6,321 bases of DNA from Oscillospiraceae bacterium (GTDB lineage: Bacteria; Bacillota; Clostridia; Oscillospirales; Acutalibacteraceae), in the NCBI GenBank assembly GCA_022508705.1, contig JAFLUO010000095.1, positions 1-6,321 of the forward strand. The letters are read 5' to 3'. Of this stretch, positions 6,232-6,321 are shown in pieces; the first letter of the stretch is position 1; each line of letters starts with the position of its first letter. The notes beneath the pieces are model-generated. The model made no database searches. It saw only the letters and a program-made list of their open reading frames with translations, and had not been told where the DNA came from. Made by a program: the position numbers and the translations under genes.

Positions 6232-6305
6232 AGCCTTTCCGGCTACAAAAGTTTAGGTGCATCACATTTGATCCTTGCGTAGCCGGACAAGGCGTGATGG
6301 TAATT
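6223..6305 (-). promoter_or_regulatory. Long inverted repeat / leader hairpin enclosing the GDPD start
   Basis: Plus-strand coordinates: 6223-6231 (AATTACCAT) pairs with 6297-6305 (ATGGTAATT), 9 bp. 6233-6246 pairs with 6279-6293, 14 bp including CCGGCTAC/GTAGCCGG, with one bulged base at 6288. A small 1x3 internal loop separates the two stems and the terminal loop is 6247-6278. In the minus-strand RNA the 3' arm contains both GGAAAGG and the ATG of the GDPD gene. The likely roles are a translation-blocking leader hairpin or a small palindromic intergenic repeat. I do not recognise it as a named riboswitch. The arms are more GC-rich than the flanks. No convincing promoter is visible between 6232 and 6321 on this strand. 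Confidence 0.65.
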
Positions 6306-6321
6306 TCGTCCATCTCAAAAT

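Noticed and set aside
6137..6313. Minus-strand 58-codon frame with eight cysteines overlapping the GDPD N-terminus
   Set aside because: It starts at an ATG (6313) without an SD, and most of its length is a shifted reading of the confidently coding GDPD gene. The Cys richness comes from TGT/TGC in that shifted frame. It could only matter as a leader peptide, for which there is no evidence.
6294..6321. Possible plus-strand gene starting at the ATG at 6297 (AAGG just upstream)
   Set aside because: Only eight codons are in view, and both the start and the AAGG are part of the inverted repeat. The apparent signal mirrors the GDPD start on the other strand.
1..6321. CRISPR array, tRNA, rRNA or insertion sequence
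   Set aside because: No regularly spaced repeats, cloverleaf sequences, transposase motifs or target-site duplications were seen on reading both strands.

Overview
The window reads as a moderately AT-rich chromosomal segment of a Gram-positive Clostridia-type bacterium, probably from the Oscillospiraceae/Ruminococcaceae or a relative. This is an inference from the codon use, the strong AGAGG/AAGG ribosome binding sites, the side-by-side glutamyl- and glutaminyl-tRNA synthetase genes and the VanY-type M15 surface protein. No mobile element, CRISPR array, tRNA or rRNA is visible.

Layout. Positions 1-72 may hold the last 23 codons of an upstream plus-strand gene, overlapped by a candidate promoter (47-75). 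Positions 108-1016 (+) encode a membrane-anchored protein with a long acidic linker and a VanY/M15B carboxypeptidase fold. Three of its signature residues are replaced, so it is probably a pseudoenzyme. A bidirectional hairpin terminator (1044-1088) separates it from a tightly packed minus-strand cluster. In transcription order the cluster is: a glycerophosphodiester phosphodiesterase (6231-5365), glutamyl-tRNA synthetase gltX (5354-3699), glutaminyl-tRNA synthetase glnS (3693-2029), and an unrecognised four-helix membrane protein with an Ala/Lys heptad tail (2018-1128). The gaps are 10, 5 and 10 nt, and each ribosome binding site lies in or on the end of the preceding gene. This points to one operon with translational coupling.

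How the genes work together. The gltX-glnS pair supplies Glu-tRNA(Glu) and Gln-tRNA(Gln) by direct charging. The flanking genes are envelope-related: a predicted anchored GDPD, and a polytopic protein with a cytosolic basic coiled coil. Their link to the synthetases is not explained by the sequence.

Most notable signals. (1) The degenerate M15 active site. (2) A near-perfect inverted repeat of about 23 pairs at 6223-6305. In the minus-strand mRNA it would bury both the Shine-Dalgarno sequence and the ATG of the GDPD gene. It also contains a mutually exclusive nested hairpin/pseudoknot arrangement, which looks like a translational switch or a small palindromic repeat element. (3) The phased all-alanine a/d heptads in the unknown membrane protein. 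I found no complete new defence or mobile system.
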